From a virus, in IMG/VR virus record IMGVR_UViG_3300035698_017305, positions 1 through 64,000 of that record: 64,000 nucleotides of DNA. One strand, written 5' to 3'. Both the position numbers and the translations under genes were made by a program. Positions 7,440-15,167 of this stretch are shown here, one piece after another (positions within the stretch are counted from its first letter, which is position 1; each line of letters opens with the position of its first letter). Below the pieces are notes generated by a model, which worked only from the letters and a program-made list of their open reading frames with translations, did no database searches and was not told the DNA's origin.

Positions 7440-7731
7440 CCTAAAAGGAGGGGGAGGGCGTAATGGGCCTCACCACACCACCCCCGTCCCTAACGAAGGT
7501 CCCCTTCCACCCACCACTTCCACCCACAGGTTGGAATAGCGATAGCATCAGTCTTGTTCCGCTTTACCGGAAGTACTTGTAACAACGGCCATTGTCTGTT
7601 GCGGTCACCAACATCAACGACATCACCATTACTTTCATATCCTCAGATGCGGCCTAGCTGGATGAGTTTTAGCTCGCTTCCTCTGTAAATAGAATCATCA
7701 GTGGGCGGGGGAAGGGGTGTTCGTTAAATAT
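7440..7731 (-). ncRNA. Candidate noncoding transcript between promoter box and terminator-like end
   Basis: About 290 bases with no convincing gene lie between a promoter-like CGCTATAAG (7732-7740) and a C-rich end followed by CTCCTTTTAGG near 7440. The only frame with some signal is a 24-codon one starting at an ATG near 7646. It could be a small RNA or a long leader; no known family is recognised. Confidence 0.3.
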
Positions 7732-7740
7732 CTTATAGCG
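7732..7740 (-). promoter_or_regulatory. Promoter-like element (CGCTATAAG)
   Basis: It overlaps the end of gene 7743-7970 and points into the gene-free interval 7440-7731. Confidence 0.4.
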
Positions 7741-7742
7741 GA

Positions 7743-7970
7743 TTACCGCCTCTGTTCTCTCAACGTTTCCAGGAACTTAACAGGGTCGTCGGTGTGGTAA
7801 TTGAACTTACCAACTCTACATTCGTTTATTATCTCTGCCATAACCGCCTGATTCGTCCGGACTTCCTCTAGCTTCCCATGCTCTACCGAATAACTGACCC
7901 ACCCAGTAAATGCTCCGACAAGAGCTGCATAGAGAACTAGCGCCAATATTGTTTCTTTCATTCTTCCCAT
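7743..7970 (-). CDS. Small single-pass membrane protein
   Basis: A 75-residue protein with one hydrophobic helix at about residues 6-26 (ILALVLYAALVGAFTGWV), then a polar tail with one Cys. The start is ATG behind AGGAGG. No family is recognised. It is monocistronic, with a promoter-like box at 8009. Confidence 0.7.
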   Translation of the reverse strand: MGRMKETILALVLYAALVGAFTGWVSYSVEHGKLEEVRTNQAVMAEIINECRVGKFNYHTDDPVKFLETLREQRR

Positions 7971-8008
7971 AGTGTTCCTCCTAGTAAGTGTGGCATCTCT
8001 TCACTACT

Positions 8009-8017
8009 CTTATGTCG
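8009..8017 (-). promoter_or_regulatory. Promoter-like element (CGACATAAGA)
   Basis: The minus-strand CCGACATAAGAGTAGTGAAG is upstream of 7743-7970. The downstream AGTAGTGAAGA is shared with several other copies. Confidence 0.5.
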
Positions 8018-8035
8018 GAGTGTACCCTCTATTTC

Positions 8036-8377
8036 CTACTTTTTCATAGCGGTAAGGTCTTTCTTATCCTGTGTTCCGGGCCAGTCGTTTTTGTAGTCAG
8101 GGTTGCTAATGATACGTAGTAAGTGTTGGCGGGTGACTTCTGTTTCCACATTCTCGTAGTCGCAAGAGATTTCACACAGTATGGGCTGACCTGATTCCTC
8201 CAGGAGTAGGACCCCCAGGAACATGTAAGCAGCCAGTAACGCGTCTTCTTCCTCAGAGCCTAGTACATCAACCATGACTTCTTTTAGGTGCCTACTCAGC
8301 CCCTCGATGGTATTTTGATCTTGAGCAGATGTGTCTTCCGGTTGTTTGAAATCAGATAGCTTTACAATATCTCCCAT
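8036..8377 (-). CDS. Small acidic soluble protein
   Basis: 113 residues from the ATG at 8377, chosen because GGAGGTATC lies directly upstream; the longer frame to 8431 runs into the preceding terminator. The protein is acidic and largely helical, with a central hydrophobic stretch (ALLAAYMFLGVLLLEESG) that looks like a buried core helix. Function unknown. Confidence 0.65.
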   Translation of the reverse strand: MGDIVKLSDFKQPEDTSAQDQNTIEGLSRHLKEVMVDVLGSEEEDALLAAYMFLGVLLLEESGQPILCEISCDYENVETEVTRQHLLRIISNPDYKNDWPGTQDKKDLTAMKK

Positions 8378-8440
8378 GATACCTCCAAAGTAATGTACTA
8401 CCAGCGTAGTAGATACCGTGGGCATATGCAAGTAGCTAAA

Positions 8441-8456
8441 AAGGGGAGGCCCCCTT
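8441..8456 (-). terminator. Rho-independent terminator
   Basis: AAGGGG..CCCCTT followed by TTTTAGC on the minus strand. It overlaps the stop of 8455-8940. Confidence 0.65.
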
Positions 8457-8940
8457 AGTTACGCCTCCCTCTCATACCGGAGAGTACTCCAGCATACCTC
8501 GGATCCTTCTTAGACAGAGTTACCAAAGACCTGTAATCCCCGCCTTGGGCCTTTCGTTCCAAAGCCTGTTTTTCCCTAACCCCAAAGCGGTCAGGGTGCT
8601 CTGTCCTAACGCCGGTTAATTTGAACACTACCACCCTGGGGTTAGTAGGGTCAGAGAATACACATACCCAGTAGCGGTGTACTTTCTCCAACGCTCCACT
8701 CTTCCTGTGGAGTTTGCCCCCGTAATACAGAACCTTGTCCATAAGATCCTGGGTCGTCCCGCCTCTACCCGCCATTTTGGTAATGGTGTTAGATACCACC
8801 ATATAATGGTCAAACCCCCTATCCGAATATGGGGGTCTGTAAGACGCGGGCCAAGTCCCTCCATCATTAACGGATGGAGCCAACCCGATCCCCTTCATTG
8901 GATCTATGATTTCTTTTACAATAACTAACGGAATTGCCAT
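8455..8940 (-). CDS. Basic protein of unknown function
   Basis: A 161-residue soluble protein. A hydrophobic strand (YWVCVFSDPTNPRVVVFKLTGV) is followed by a basic, Arg-rich tail ending GMRGRRN. It is flanked by a promoter-like box (8974) and a terminator, so it is a single-gene unit. No family is recognised. Confidence 0.7.
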   Translation of the reverse strand: MAIPLVIVKEIIDPMKGIGLAPSVNDGGTWPASYRPPYSDRGFDHYMVVSNTITKMAGRGGTTQDLMDKVLYYGGKLHRKSGALEKVHRYWVCVFSDPTNPRVVVFKLTGVRTEHPDRFGVREKQALERKAQGGDYRSLVTLSKKDPRYAGVLSGMRGRRN

Positions 8941-8973
8941 AATGCCCCTCTACTTCATGTTTCCTTCACACCT

Positions 8974-8982
8974 CTTATACCA
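8974..8982 (-). promoter_or_regulatory. Promoter-like element (TGGTATAAGA)
   Basis: The minus-strand TGGTATAAGAGG is 34 bases upstream of 8455-8940 and preceded by TTTTAGCTATAAAC. Confidence 0.5.
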
Positions 8983-9050
8983 GTTTATAGCTAAAACAGA
9001 TCAGGGTTCACTAAGTGATACCCCTGACCGTTCCCCGGTTTCCCAGTCTG

Positions 9051-9536
9051 TTATGCTGCTGAAGACCCCGATGATGTTATGTCTGATAACAATTCCTCAT
9101 ATGCCTCTGTCAAACGTTCCTTATGGAACTGACCCTCAACGCTAGCGTTAGCGCGATATATCTTGGCGTTGTATTTGCCATCGACTGACGAGTACTCTAC
9201 CAAGAAGTATAAGGTGGGCTTGATCCCACTACCGAATAGTTGCCCCCCAACTGTATCCATGCTGACACGTTCTTCTTTACCGGTACCTCTCTTTGTTATA
9301 TCTTGTGATAGCTCATACAGGTTGGTGTCGTCCCATACAAACACCCTCGTCCAGGATATCAACCTTCGGTCACCGTTTCTCACATCGCGCAGAACAGGAG
9401 TTGCCGCCAACAACACGTCATCGGCTTTCAATACAACAGCAGAACTGACGTGTATGGGTGAAACTCCCAGTTCCTTCAACACCGAAGAGAATGCTGGGAA
9501 ATCCCTTATCAGTAGCTCGGCTTTGTATGCTTTCAT
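9051..9536 (-). CDS. Protein of unknown function
   Basis: A 161-residue soluble protein with alternating beta-strand patterns (TRVFVWDDTNLYELS, TLYFLVEYSSVDGKYNAKIYR) and a Ser/Ala-rich C-terminus. No catalytic signature is visible. It is flanked by a promoter-like element at 9580 and has no obvious operon partner. Confidence 0.7.
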   Translation of the reverse strand: MKAYKAELLIRDFPAFSSVLKELGVSPIHVSSAVVLKADDVLLAATPVLRDVRNGDRRLISWTRVFVWDDTNLYELSQDITKRGTGKEERVSMDTVGGQLFGSGIKPTLYFLVEYSSVDGKYNAKIYRANASVEGQFHKERLTEAYEELLSDITSSGSSAA

Positions 9537-9579
9537 TGGACCAGTCCTATATAGTTGATGTTTACTTCCTCTTACTTAT

Positions 9580-9588
9580 CTTATAGCG
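9580..9588 (-). promoter_or_regulatory. Promoter-like element (CGCTATAAG)
   Basis: The minus-strand CCGCTATAAGATAAG is upstream of 9051-9536, directly after the terminator at 9603-9620. Confidence 0.45.
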
Positions 9589-9602
9589 GAATTCAGGGCT
9601 AA

Positions 9603-9620
9603 GGGGAGGATTCCCTCCCC
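9603..9620 (-). terminator. Terminator hairpin
   Basis: GGGGAGG..CCTCCCC stem after the stop of the vWA gene, followed by TTAGCCC. The U-tract is weak. Confidence 0.5.
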
Positions 9621-9625
9621 CCACA

Positions 9626-10384
9626 TCACTGTGTGAAGAAACCGTGAGAGCTCACGGTCCCCGTAGCTGCTTTGCTTGCCCTTATAACAGAGCTAGACAC
9701 TACTCCCATAGCCGCCCTGATTTCACTCGGGTCGGATGTCAGGATGTTCTTCTCCGGAATACCGATGTCTGAGGCCACTTTCTTGGGGTCATACCCAAAC
9801 GCAACCAGTCCTGGGATCAGGATCTCGTCGTGAATACCATTCTCGATCAGCACCTTGGTATTCTTGGCAGAGTCCCGAAGGCTGCTGTTATCCTGGCCGT
9901 CGGTGATAAGCACCCACATAACCCGGACACGGTACCTTGCGTTCTTGAGCAGATCCTGGGCATAGGCCAAAGCCCCGGCCAGTGAACGCTCTGCTGCTGT
10001 GTACTCAGCCGTGGCATCGCCATCAGCGTCGTAGTCTGCCGTGGTGATGGGCTTCACGTCCGCCATCTTCTGGTTGGCGAAGATAATGTCGATGTGGTTC
10101 CGGGTGTCGAACTTCCAGAGTGTCATCAACATAGTATCCGACTCCTTCGAGTTCTGAAGGGAGTCTATCAGGTTGTTGGCACCGTCGATCACTGCATCCC
10201 GGTGACCAGACATGCTCACTGAGTTATCGAGAACCAGGACCACGAGGTTAGCTTCCTCAGCGTCATCCATGTCATCCAGGTCAGGACCGACAGCAGCACT
10301 TGCCGCGTCGTCGTTCATGTTGGTAATGATGGTTTGAACTGCACCATCCTCAAACAGTTGTGCCAGAGCTTTCTTGTCCGCCAT
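9626..10384 (-). CDS. TerY-like von Willebrand factor A domain protein
   Basis: A 252-residue protein. The vWA domain follows an acidic linker, with a MIDAS metal site DNSVS starting at residue 53, later conserved Thr/Asp positions, and WVLITDGQDN. Such TerY-type vWA proteins act as protein-binding scaffolds in kinase/phosphatase signalling cassettes. The gene is the last of a cluster that also encodes a nicotinamidase-like enzyme, a kinase and a PP2C phosphatase, matching the TerY-P triad. The target is unknown. Confidence 0.85.
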   Translation of the reverse strand: MADKKALAQLFEDGAVQTIITNMNDDAASAAVGPDLDDMDDAEEANLVVLVLDNSVSMSGHRDAVIDGANNLIDSLQNSKESDTMLMTLWKFDTRNHIDIIFANQKMADVKPITTADYDADGDATAEYTAAERSLAGALAYAQDLLKNARYRVRVMWVLITDGQDNSSLRDSAKNTKVLIENGIHDEILIPGLVAFGYDPKKVASDIGIPEKNILTSDPSEIRAAMGVVSSSVIRASKAATGTVSSHGFFTQ

Positions 10385-10393
10385 ATTCTTTCC

Positions 10394-11479
10394 TTAGACC
10401 AACCCACACAGGCCGTCGTTAGAGGTTACGATGTTAGCGCCCATTGCCGCAAAGCGGGCGAATTCTGCTTCCGCGATTTCATTGAACTTGATCATGGACC
10501 CGTCGGGCAGAGGGGTGTCCGGAACACTGCTCATGCAGTCTTCGACTATATACACCCTCTTTTTCATATTGTCGTTCAGGGCTCGTCCATCCACTCCATC
10601 GAACAGTTGCTGCAAGGATGTGAGGACACAGTGAGACTTGGCCTGCCCAAACACGAACAAGGCATCCAACTTCTCGATTGCCTGGATGACTTCCAGGTTG
10701 AGACCCTGAGCCGTTGGGTACGAGCTGCTCGGTACAGTCTTCTCCGGAGAGAAGATCCCATAATTCTCTGTCATACCCTCTTGTCCCTTGGACAGCACCT
10801 TGGGCTCCATGATTCGGGCCATGCTCCAGAACATTGCGGCTTCAGCCAGCAGGGGCATCAGAGCCCGGTATGCTGCGAACTGGACACAGTGTGTCGGCCA
10901 GAGGACCAGGGGCGGCTTACCATTGGCTGCGAGGTACTCCACATACTCCACAGCGTCCTTCAGGACCATGGTGAAGGGGCGGATTTTGCCTGCCCGCAGA
11001 ACATCAGGGGTGATGACGGTAAACGGTGCGGGGTGGTTGTTGGTTGAGTCGTCCCACCACGACCAGGGATGAAAGATGCTGAAGATGTGATGGGTGTCCA
11101 GGGATGCCCTGATGGAGGTGACGGCATGGCCATGGTTGTACAGCCACTCTGCGGTTTTAGCCACATCTTCTTGTGCTCCAGGAACATATAATGACCCGGT
11201 GGAAGGTCCAAGGACTCGGGCTATGTCTGCTGCCAGTGGCTCTGTATCTGTCACCCCTACGCTGCCAAGGCACTTCTTCACCTGGGCTTCAAACTCACCC
11301 GGGCCTTCCAGGCAGAAATCGGGCTGCATGTCTATCCAGAGGACCCCGATGTTGGGCCGGGCAGGATCTGCGTTAACTGTGTCCCATCCGGAAGCGTTGG
11401 CCGCCGGTTCGATAATGCTCAGGTCCGGTTGGAACATGAGCCCCGCTTTTCTCCTGTCGAAGAATGAAGGCAATGCCAT
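10394..11479 (-). CDS. Nicotinamidase/isochorismatase-fold cysteine hydrolase
   Basis: A 361-residue protein. It shows the nicotinamidase order: catalytic Asp in WIDMQPDFC (D50), metal-ligand region SLDTHH, LWPTHC, and the nucleophile Cys in GQAKSHCV near the C-terminal third. It is longer than typical PncA (about 200 residues), with insertions after DTHH. Nicotinamidases convert nicotinamide to nicotinic acid; a nicotinate phosphoribosyltransferase-like gene at 19340-20491 could take the product onward. It lies between the TerY-like vWA and the kinase gene, so it may share their regulation. Confidence 0.75.
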   Translation of the reverse strand: MALPSFFDRRKAGLMFQPDLSIIEPAANASGWDTVNADPARPNIGVLWIDMQPDFCLEGPGEFEAQVKKCLGSVGVTDTEPLAADIARVLGPSTGSLYVPGAQEDVAKTAEWLYNHGHAVTSIRASLDTHHIFSIFHPWSWWDDSTNNHPAPFTVITPDVLRAGKIRPFTMVLKDAVEYVEYLAANGKPPLVLWPTHCVQFAAYRALMPLLAEAAMFWSMARIMEPKVLSKGQEGMTENYGIFSPEKTVPSSSYPTAQGLNLEVIQAIEKLDALFVFGQAKSHCVLTSLQQLFDGVDGRALNDNMKKRVYIVEDCMSSVPDTPLPDGSMIKFNEIAEAEFARFAAMGANIVTSNDGLCGLV

Positions 11480-11481
11480 AA

Positions 11482-13389
11482 TTACTTTCCTTTTCTCATA
11501 GTGATGTGTACGATCCGGTTACTATCTACAGCCAGCAGACCATTACCACATACATGCAGTGATGTCTCTGCTGACACTATACCTTTGGTGTCGGGGAACT
11601 TAGTTATCTTGGTCGTACCATAGATCTCCATCCCGTCATCTGTTGGCACCGCCAATGATTCCCGGAGAAGGGCGATGCCATGCACATCCTCCACATCTGG
11701 TTGGATAGACATAGTAGTTCTGCCAGTGGCGGTATCTATGAAGTCGGCATAGATGGTCTCAACTCCCTTCACCACCAGCTTCTGGAGAATGACTGCCATG
11801 CTGTGGCTATCATCAAACTTGATACTCATGTCCACCATCTTGTAAGGCGGCATCATATCTGTCTGTACCTTGGCCAGGATATAGCCCTGACTGGGGTGTC
11901 TGATAAACCAACTGTCCTTATCAAAGGACCGGTAGAACCCGGCTATAACTCCTGCCGGTGACACGCTGAACCATGTCTGACCCGCAATGGCCCCACACAC
12001 CTGCGAGGACATGAGTCCATACTTCAGATCTTTGGTCTTCACTATGTGAGGTCCCCGTATGAAGTACACGTTATCGCTGTCATCAGTTTCAAACACAGGC
12101 TTAACCCCGTTGTACAGATCAACAGGTGTACGGTCCACGTTACAGTCCCCAATCGCCGTTATCTCAGAAGGTTCCCGGGATACGCCGGACATGATGGTGT
12201 AGTTGGGAGACAGCGCATACCTTGGAGCGCATCCAGGAGTCCGTAGGTCCGTACCACTCACCCCTCCTCTTGTGTTCCTTCTCCACACCATGTCGTTTCC
12301 ATGGCCCTTAGTTATCCAGGCGGCAGAGCCATCCCCGAACAGGCGGAAAGTGGTTATCGGATTGTGCCTATCTGTTGACCACCACGACTCCACTTCGATA
12401 GCTCCTTTCACCGTTACTGCCTGCGGTGCTAGCTGTACCATGGGGGCTACCTTGCTGCACGCTGGGCACGCCTTTCTTTCCTGGCTGAAGAATGCTCCAC
12501 AATCAGAACAGGTGACCCCTTTACCCAGCTCTGCCACCACAGCCGCTATGATGGCTTGGGGAGTCACTGTCTTCTTGTCCCGGAACACCCCAATTAACAT
12601 GTCCAACATCTCGTTAGACATCACGGTGTGCGGAATACCTGATCTGGGGTACTCAACATCTGGGCTTAGCACGTCCACACCTTTCTGAATCCGCAGGATC
12701 AGGTTGCCATTTGGGAACTTCGCATCGTCTGTGTGCCGTCCGCCAAACGGATGTATCATGGTCATACTCTGGAACAGCATCACTAACAATGCCCACCAGT
12801 CAGTTTCCTTGGTGAAGTAGGCGTGGCCGTCATCCAGGTTCTTCCCAATCAATGATGGATGTATGAACTTCTGGGATGCCACCACACACGGGAACCCTTT
12901 GATCTGGAATGAGTCTGCATCCATCCATAGAGTTTTGTGCAGGTTAGGGATGTTCTGTGTCATGTGCATAATGCCGAGGTCATTGAGATCACCGACCACA
13001 ACTCCAAACCCATGTATGACATCAAGGGTTGTAGCGGCATGCCGCATCACGGACAGTGAATCTTTGTTGGTAGCTCCTGACTTTCTTCTCCTACCTTTGG
13101 AAGACAGATCATATACTTCAATAGCCTCACCCAAGGGGGCTAGTTTCATAACAAACCCTATGACCTTTCCTTTCTGGAAAACCAAGTCTTGAGGGGCAAG
13201 TACGTTGGAGGGGAGTGGGAGACTCGCTACAAATGCCTCCAGTTTCTTCCCTCTGTTTGGGGTTGGGTCATGGTATAGCTTTACCGCTAAATCGGTGCTA
13301 AGCCTCACCACTGCTCCTTCCCCTCCCTTACCAAGTAGATCTTTCTGTGGGTCAAGCGTTACTGTCTTGCCCTTTATCTCCACCTTCAT
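11482..13389 (-). CDS. Protein kinase with zinc ribbon and C-terminal beta-rich domain (TerY-P kinase type)
   Basis: A 635-residue protein. The glycine loop GKGGEG is at residues 20-25, the ATP Lys in AVKLY at 37, the catalytic-loop Asp in VVGDLND at 134 and the DFG equivalent DAD at 157-159. A zinc ribbon (CSDCGAFF...CPACSK) follows near residue 300. The remaining roughly 300 residues consist of repeated strand patterns, possibly a beta-propeller. This architecture matches the kinase of TerY-phosphorylation triads. Its gene overlaps the PP2C gene by 38 bases, supporting coordinated expression. Confidence 0.85.
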   Translation of the reverse strand: MKVEIKGKTVTLDPQKDLLGKGGEGAVVRLSTDLAVKLYHDPTPNRGKKLEAFVASLPLPSNVLAPQDLVFQKGKVIGFVMKLAPLGEAIEVYDLSSKGRRRKSGATNKDSLSVMRHAATTLDVIHGFGVVVGDLNDLGIMHMTQNIPNLHKTLWMDADSFQIKGFPCVVASQKFIHPSLIGKNLDDGHAYFTKETDWWALLVMLFQSMTMIHPFGGRHTDDAKFPNGNLILRIQKGVDVLSPDVEYPRSGIPHTVMSNEMLDMLIGVFRDKKTVTPQAIIAAVVAELGKGVTCSDCGAFFSQERKACPACSKVAPMVQLAPQAVTVKGAIEVESWWSTDRHNPITTFRLFGDGSAAWITKGHGNDMVWRRNTRGGVSGTDLRTPGCAPRYALSPNYTIMSGVSREPSEITAIGDCNVDRTPVDLYNGVKPVFETDDSDNVYFIRGPHIVKTKDLKYGLMSSQVCGAIAGQTWFSVSPAGVIAGFYRSFDKDSWFIRHPSQGYILAKVQTDMMPPYKMVDMSIKFDDSHSMAVILQKLVVKGVETIYADFIDTATGRTTMSIQPDVEDVHGIALLRESLAVPTDDGMEIYGTTKITKFPDTKGIVSAETSLHVCGNGLLAVDSNRIVHITMRKGK

Positions 13390-14221
13390 CGTCTTCTGCC
13401 CCCCTGTTCCAAATTAAACATACTACAGCCGTGTCATCGTCAAAGCCCCACTCCGGGTCCGGCTTCGGTTTGAACAATGCGTGACCCGAGTTCATCCACC
13501 TCTGTAGTTTCTTAGGTCCCAAATTAAACAGTTCCTGAGTCCTATCCTCCTTTACCAACCTTTCCATTCCATCAGTGGATATGAACAGGAGGTAAGGGTC
13601 GAGAGAGTAGAAGTTCACTAGGTTGAACTGTTTGTCCCCCATCCCTTTCAGGCTCAATGGGTCCACAGTCCTGTAGGCCAAGTAGGATGGGGTGTTATCC
13701 TTATCTCCCAGTTCGTGCACAACCACCTTATCGTTGTGGGATTGCCGCACCCCCAAGTACCCGTCTCCAGCAGAACCAACGAATACGTGGGCATCCACTG
13801 TCAGGGAGTAGATGATTGTGGTCAGGAAGAATTCGTTAACGAACCAACTCCGCTCATGCTCTGACCGAATGACTGGTAGGCATTGTGCCAGTGTCAGGTT
13901 GATAAGATTTAGACAGGCGTTCTCAACCGCTTGGCTAACCCACTCTTGTTCAGGTACCCCATTATGAACCCCCATGAAGATCAGACGGGAGTTGATTACT
14001 TCCGGTATTATGTTTAGTAGTAGGGTACCTAGGAGGGAGGAGCCAACTTCCGAATGCTTACCACTCCCGCACCCATCCAGCACAACCCCGAAGGTGCACT
14101 TCCTGTCACCGATCTCCCAGGAGCGCACCCCTGAAAAATCCTGACAGTTCTTCCCCTGTAACGCGTGATCCCGTCCCTGTATACAGGCAGAGTACGCAGT
14201 AAAGAAATCCCGCCGTTCCAT
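13352..14221 (-). CDS. PP2C-type serine/threonine phosphatase
   Basis: A 289-residue protein. Metal-binding motifs follow the PP2C order: VVLDGCGSGKHSEVG (D49), a central GDGYLG, STDGMERL and a C-terminal DDDTAVV. It would remove phosphates added by the kinase encoded immediately downstream. I chose the ATG at 14221 because GGAGG is five bases upstream. With the kinase and vWA genes it forms a complete TerY-P signalling triad, a set usually linked to stress or phage-resistance functions in bacteria. Confidence 0.85.
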   Translation of the reverse strand: MERRDFFTAYSACIQGRDHALQGKNCQDFSGVRSWEIGDRKCTFGVVLDGCGSGKHSEVGSSLLGTLLLNIIPEVINSRLIFMGVHNGVPEQEWVSQAVENACLNLINLTLAQCLPVIRSEHERSWFVNEFFLTTIIYSLTVDAHVFVGSAGDGYLGVRQSHNDKVVVHELGDKDNTPSYLAYRTVDPLSLKGMGDKQFNLVNFYSLDPYLLFISTDGMERLVKEDRTQELFNLGPKKLQRWMNSGHALFKPKPDPEWGFDDDTAVVCLIWNRGAEDDEGGDKGQDSNA

Positions 14222-14255
14222 CACATCCTCCTTGTTTGTTTACTTCGTCACTACT

Positions 14256-14264
14256 CTTATGGCA
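14256..14264 (-). promoter_or_regulatory. Promoter-like element (TGCCATAAGA)
   Basis: The minus-strand ATGCCATAAGAGTAGTGACG is 35 bases upstream of the PP2C gene and overlaps the last codons of 14257-14811. Confidence 0.5.
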
Positions 14265-14811
14265 TTTCGTGGTACTGTTTTCCGTACTTCTGGTTCCAGA
14301 GTCTGATAGCCTCTGTTACTAGCCGCCCGTTGTTAGACTCTCTGGAACAGATCCTAGCTGCCTCTTCCCCGCCAACTAACCTCTTCAGTAAGTCTAGGGT
14401 TTTCCCTCTACTGTTAAACAGATCCGACCATTTCGGAACTTCCTGCCTAGGGTTAGGTGGGAGAGAGTCTCTACCCATTTCCCACAGCCCGTCATGATCC
14501 ATTGAGGGCATAGTCTCAACCAGTTCTTGGAGGACCTTCATGGCATTAACCTTATTTGGGTAGGTGGCTCCGGGTATGTCCAACTCTAGCTTATCGACCG
14601 CAGCAGTGTTTACAATACCGATACCTATCTCAGTCCTCTCCTTCTCCCTGGGGCATTCCAGTTGTCCCCACGCATCCAGCATACGCTCTTCCTCTTCTTC
14701 CCTTGATACCACGTTCACCTTTACTTTAACTTTCTTTCTATTGTCTATTGGTAACTGTTCTTTTTCGAGTTTGTGCACAGAGATGTGCGAGCTGACCTTG
14801 GGCATACTCAT
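14257..14811 (-). CDS. Protein of unknown function upstream of the TerY-P set
   Basis: A 184-residue soluble protein. The N-terminal part has a basic beta segment (KKVKVKVNVV), followed by an acidic helix (REEEEERMLDAWG) and a helical C-terminal half. The start is an ATG with GAGG upstream. A downstream promoter-like box lies inside its 3' end, so the phosphatase can be transcribed separately. No family is recognised. Confidence 0.65.
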   Translation of the reverse strand: MSMPKVSSHISVHKLEKEQLPIDNRKKVKVKVNVVSREEEEERMLDAWGQLECPREKERTEIGIGIVNTAAVDKLELDIPGATYPNKVNAMKVLQELVETMPSMDHDGLWEMGRDSLPPNPRQEVPKWSDLFNSRGKTLDLLKRLVGGEEAARICSRESNNGRLVTEAIRLWNQKYGKQYHEMP

Positions 14812-14838
14812 GGTTAACCTCTTGATGTTATTGATACT

Positions 14839-14847
14839 CTTATGACA
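14839..14847 (-). promoter_or_regulatory. Promoter-like element (TGTCATAAGA)
   Basis: The minus-strand TTTGTCATAAGAGTATC is upstream of 14257-14811, immediately after the terminator at 14846-14883. Confidence 0.5.
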
Positions 14848-14883
14848 AAAAAACGCCCATAGTCTGGAGGGTTGACTATGGGC
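14846..14883 (-). terminator. Strong rho-independent terminator
   Basis: A perfect 10-bp stem (GCCCATAGTC / GACTATGGGC) with a nine-base loop, followed by GTTTTTTT on the minus strand. No protein gene ends here, which points to a noncoding transcript upstream. Confidence 0.85.
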
Positions 14884-15112
14884 AAATATAGAACGTGTCT
14901 CACACAGTTACAGTGTAGACCTAAAAGGGTATTGGGTCAATCAGGAGCTAAGGTGATAGCCCAGGGCCGAAGCCCTGAGCACACACCCAAATATTGAACA
15001 TCCAAGTTCAAACATTACCGCACAGAATATCTAATGGAGTAGAAACTCCGAGTATGCCCCTGTTATGGAAGTGAGGTTTTAGTCTCGTGAAACGTCCCGT
15101 TTCTTCTTCCAC
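14848..15112 (-). ncRNA. Candidate small structured RNA (about 260 nt)
   Basis: This gene-free interval is bounded upstream by a promoter-like GCTATAAGAGTAGTGG (15117-15125) and downstream by a textbook terminator. Inside are three local hairpins on the minus strand: GGAGT/ACTCC, TTGAAC/GTTCAA and a CAGGGC-TTCG-GCCCTG stem with a UUCG tetraloop. No start codon with a ribosome binding site is present. No known RNA family is recognised. Confidence 0.6.
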
Positions 15113-15116
15113 TACT

Positions 15117-15125
15117 CTTATAGCT
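15117..15125 (-). promoter_or_regulatory. Promoter-like element (GCTATAAGA)
   Basis: The minus-strand TTAGCTATAAGAGTAGTGG drives the gene-free interval 14848-15112. Confidence 0.55.
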
Positions 15126-15130
15126 AAAAA

Positions 15131-15157
15131 GGAGAGGGTGTTCGCACCACCCTTCCT
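15131..15157 (-). terminator. Rho-independent terminator
   Basis: AGGAAGGGTG..CACCCTCTCCT stem followed by TTTTTAGC on the minus strand, after 15168-16082. Confidence 0.75.
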
Positions 15158-15167
15158 CTTATTGCTC

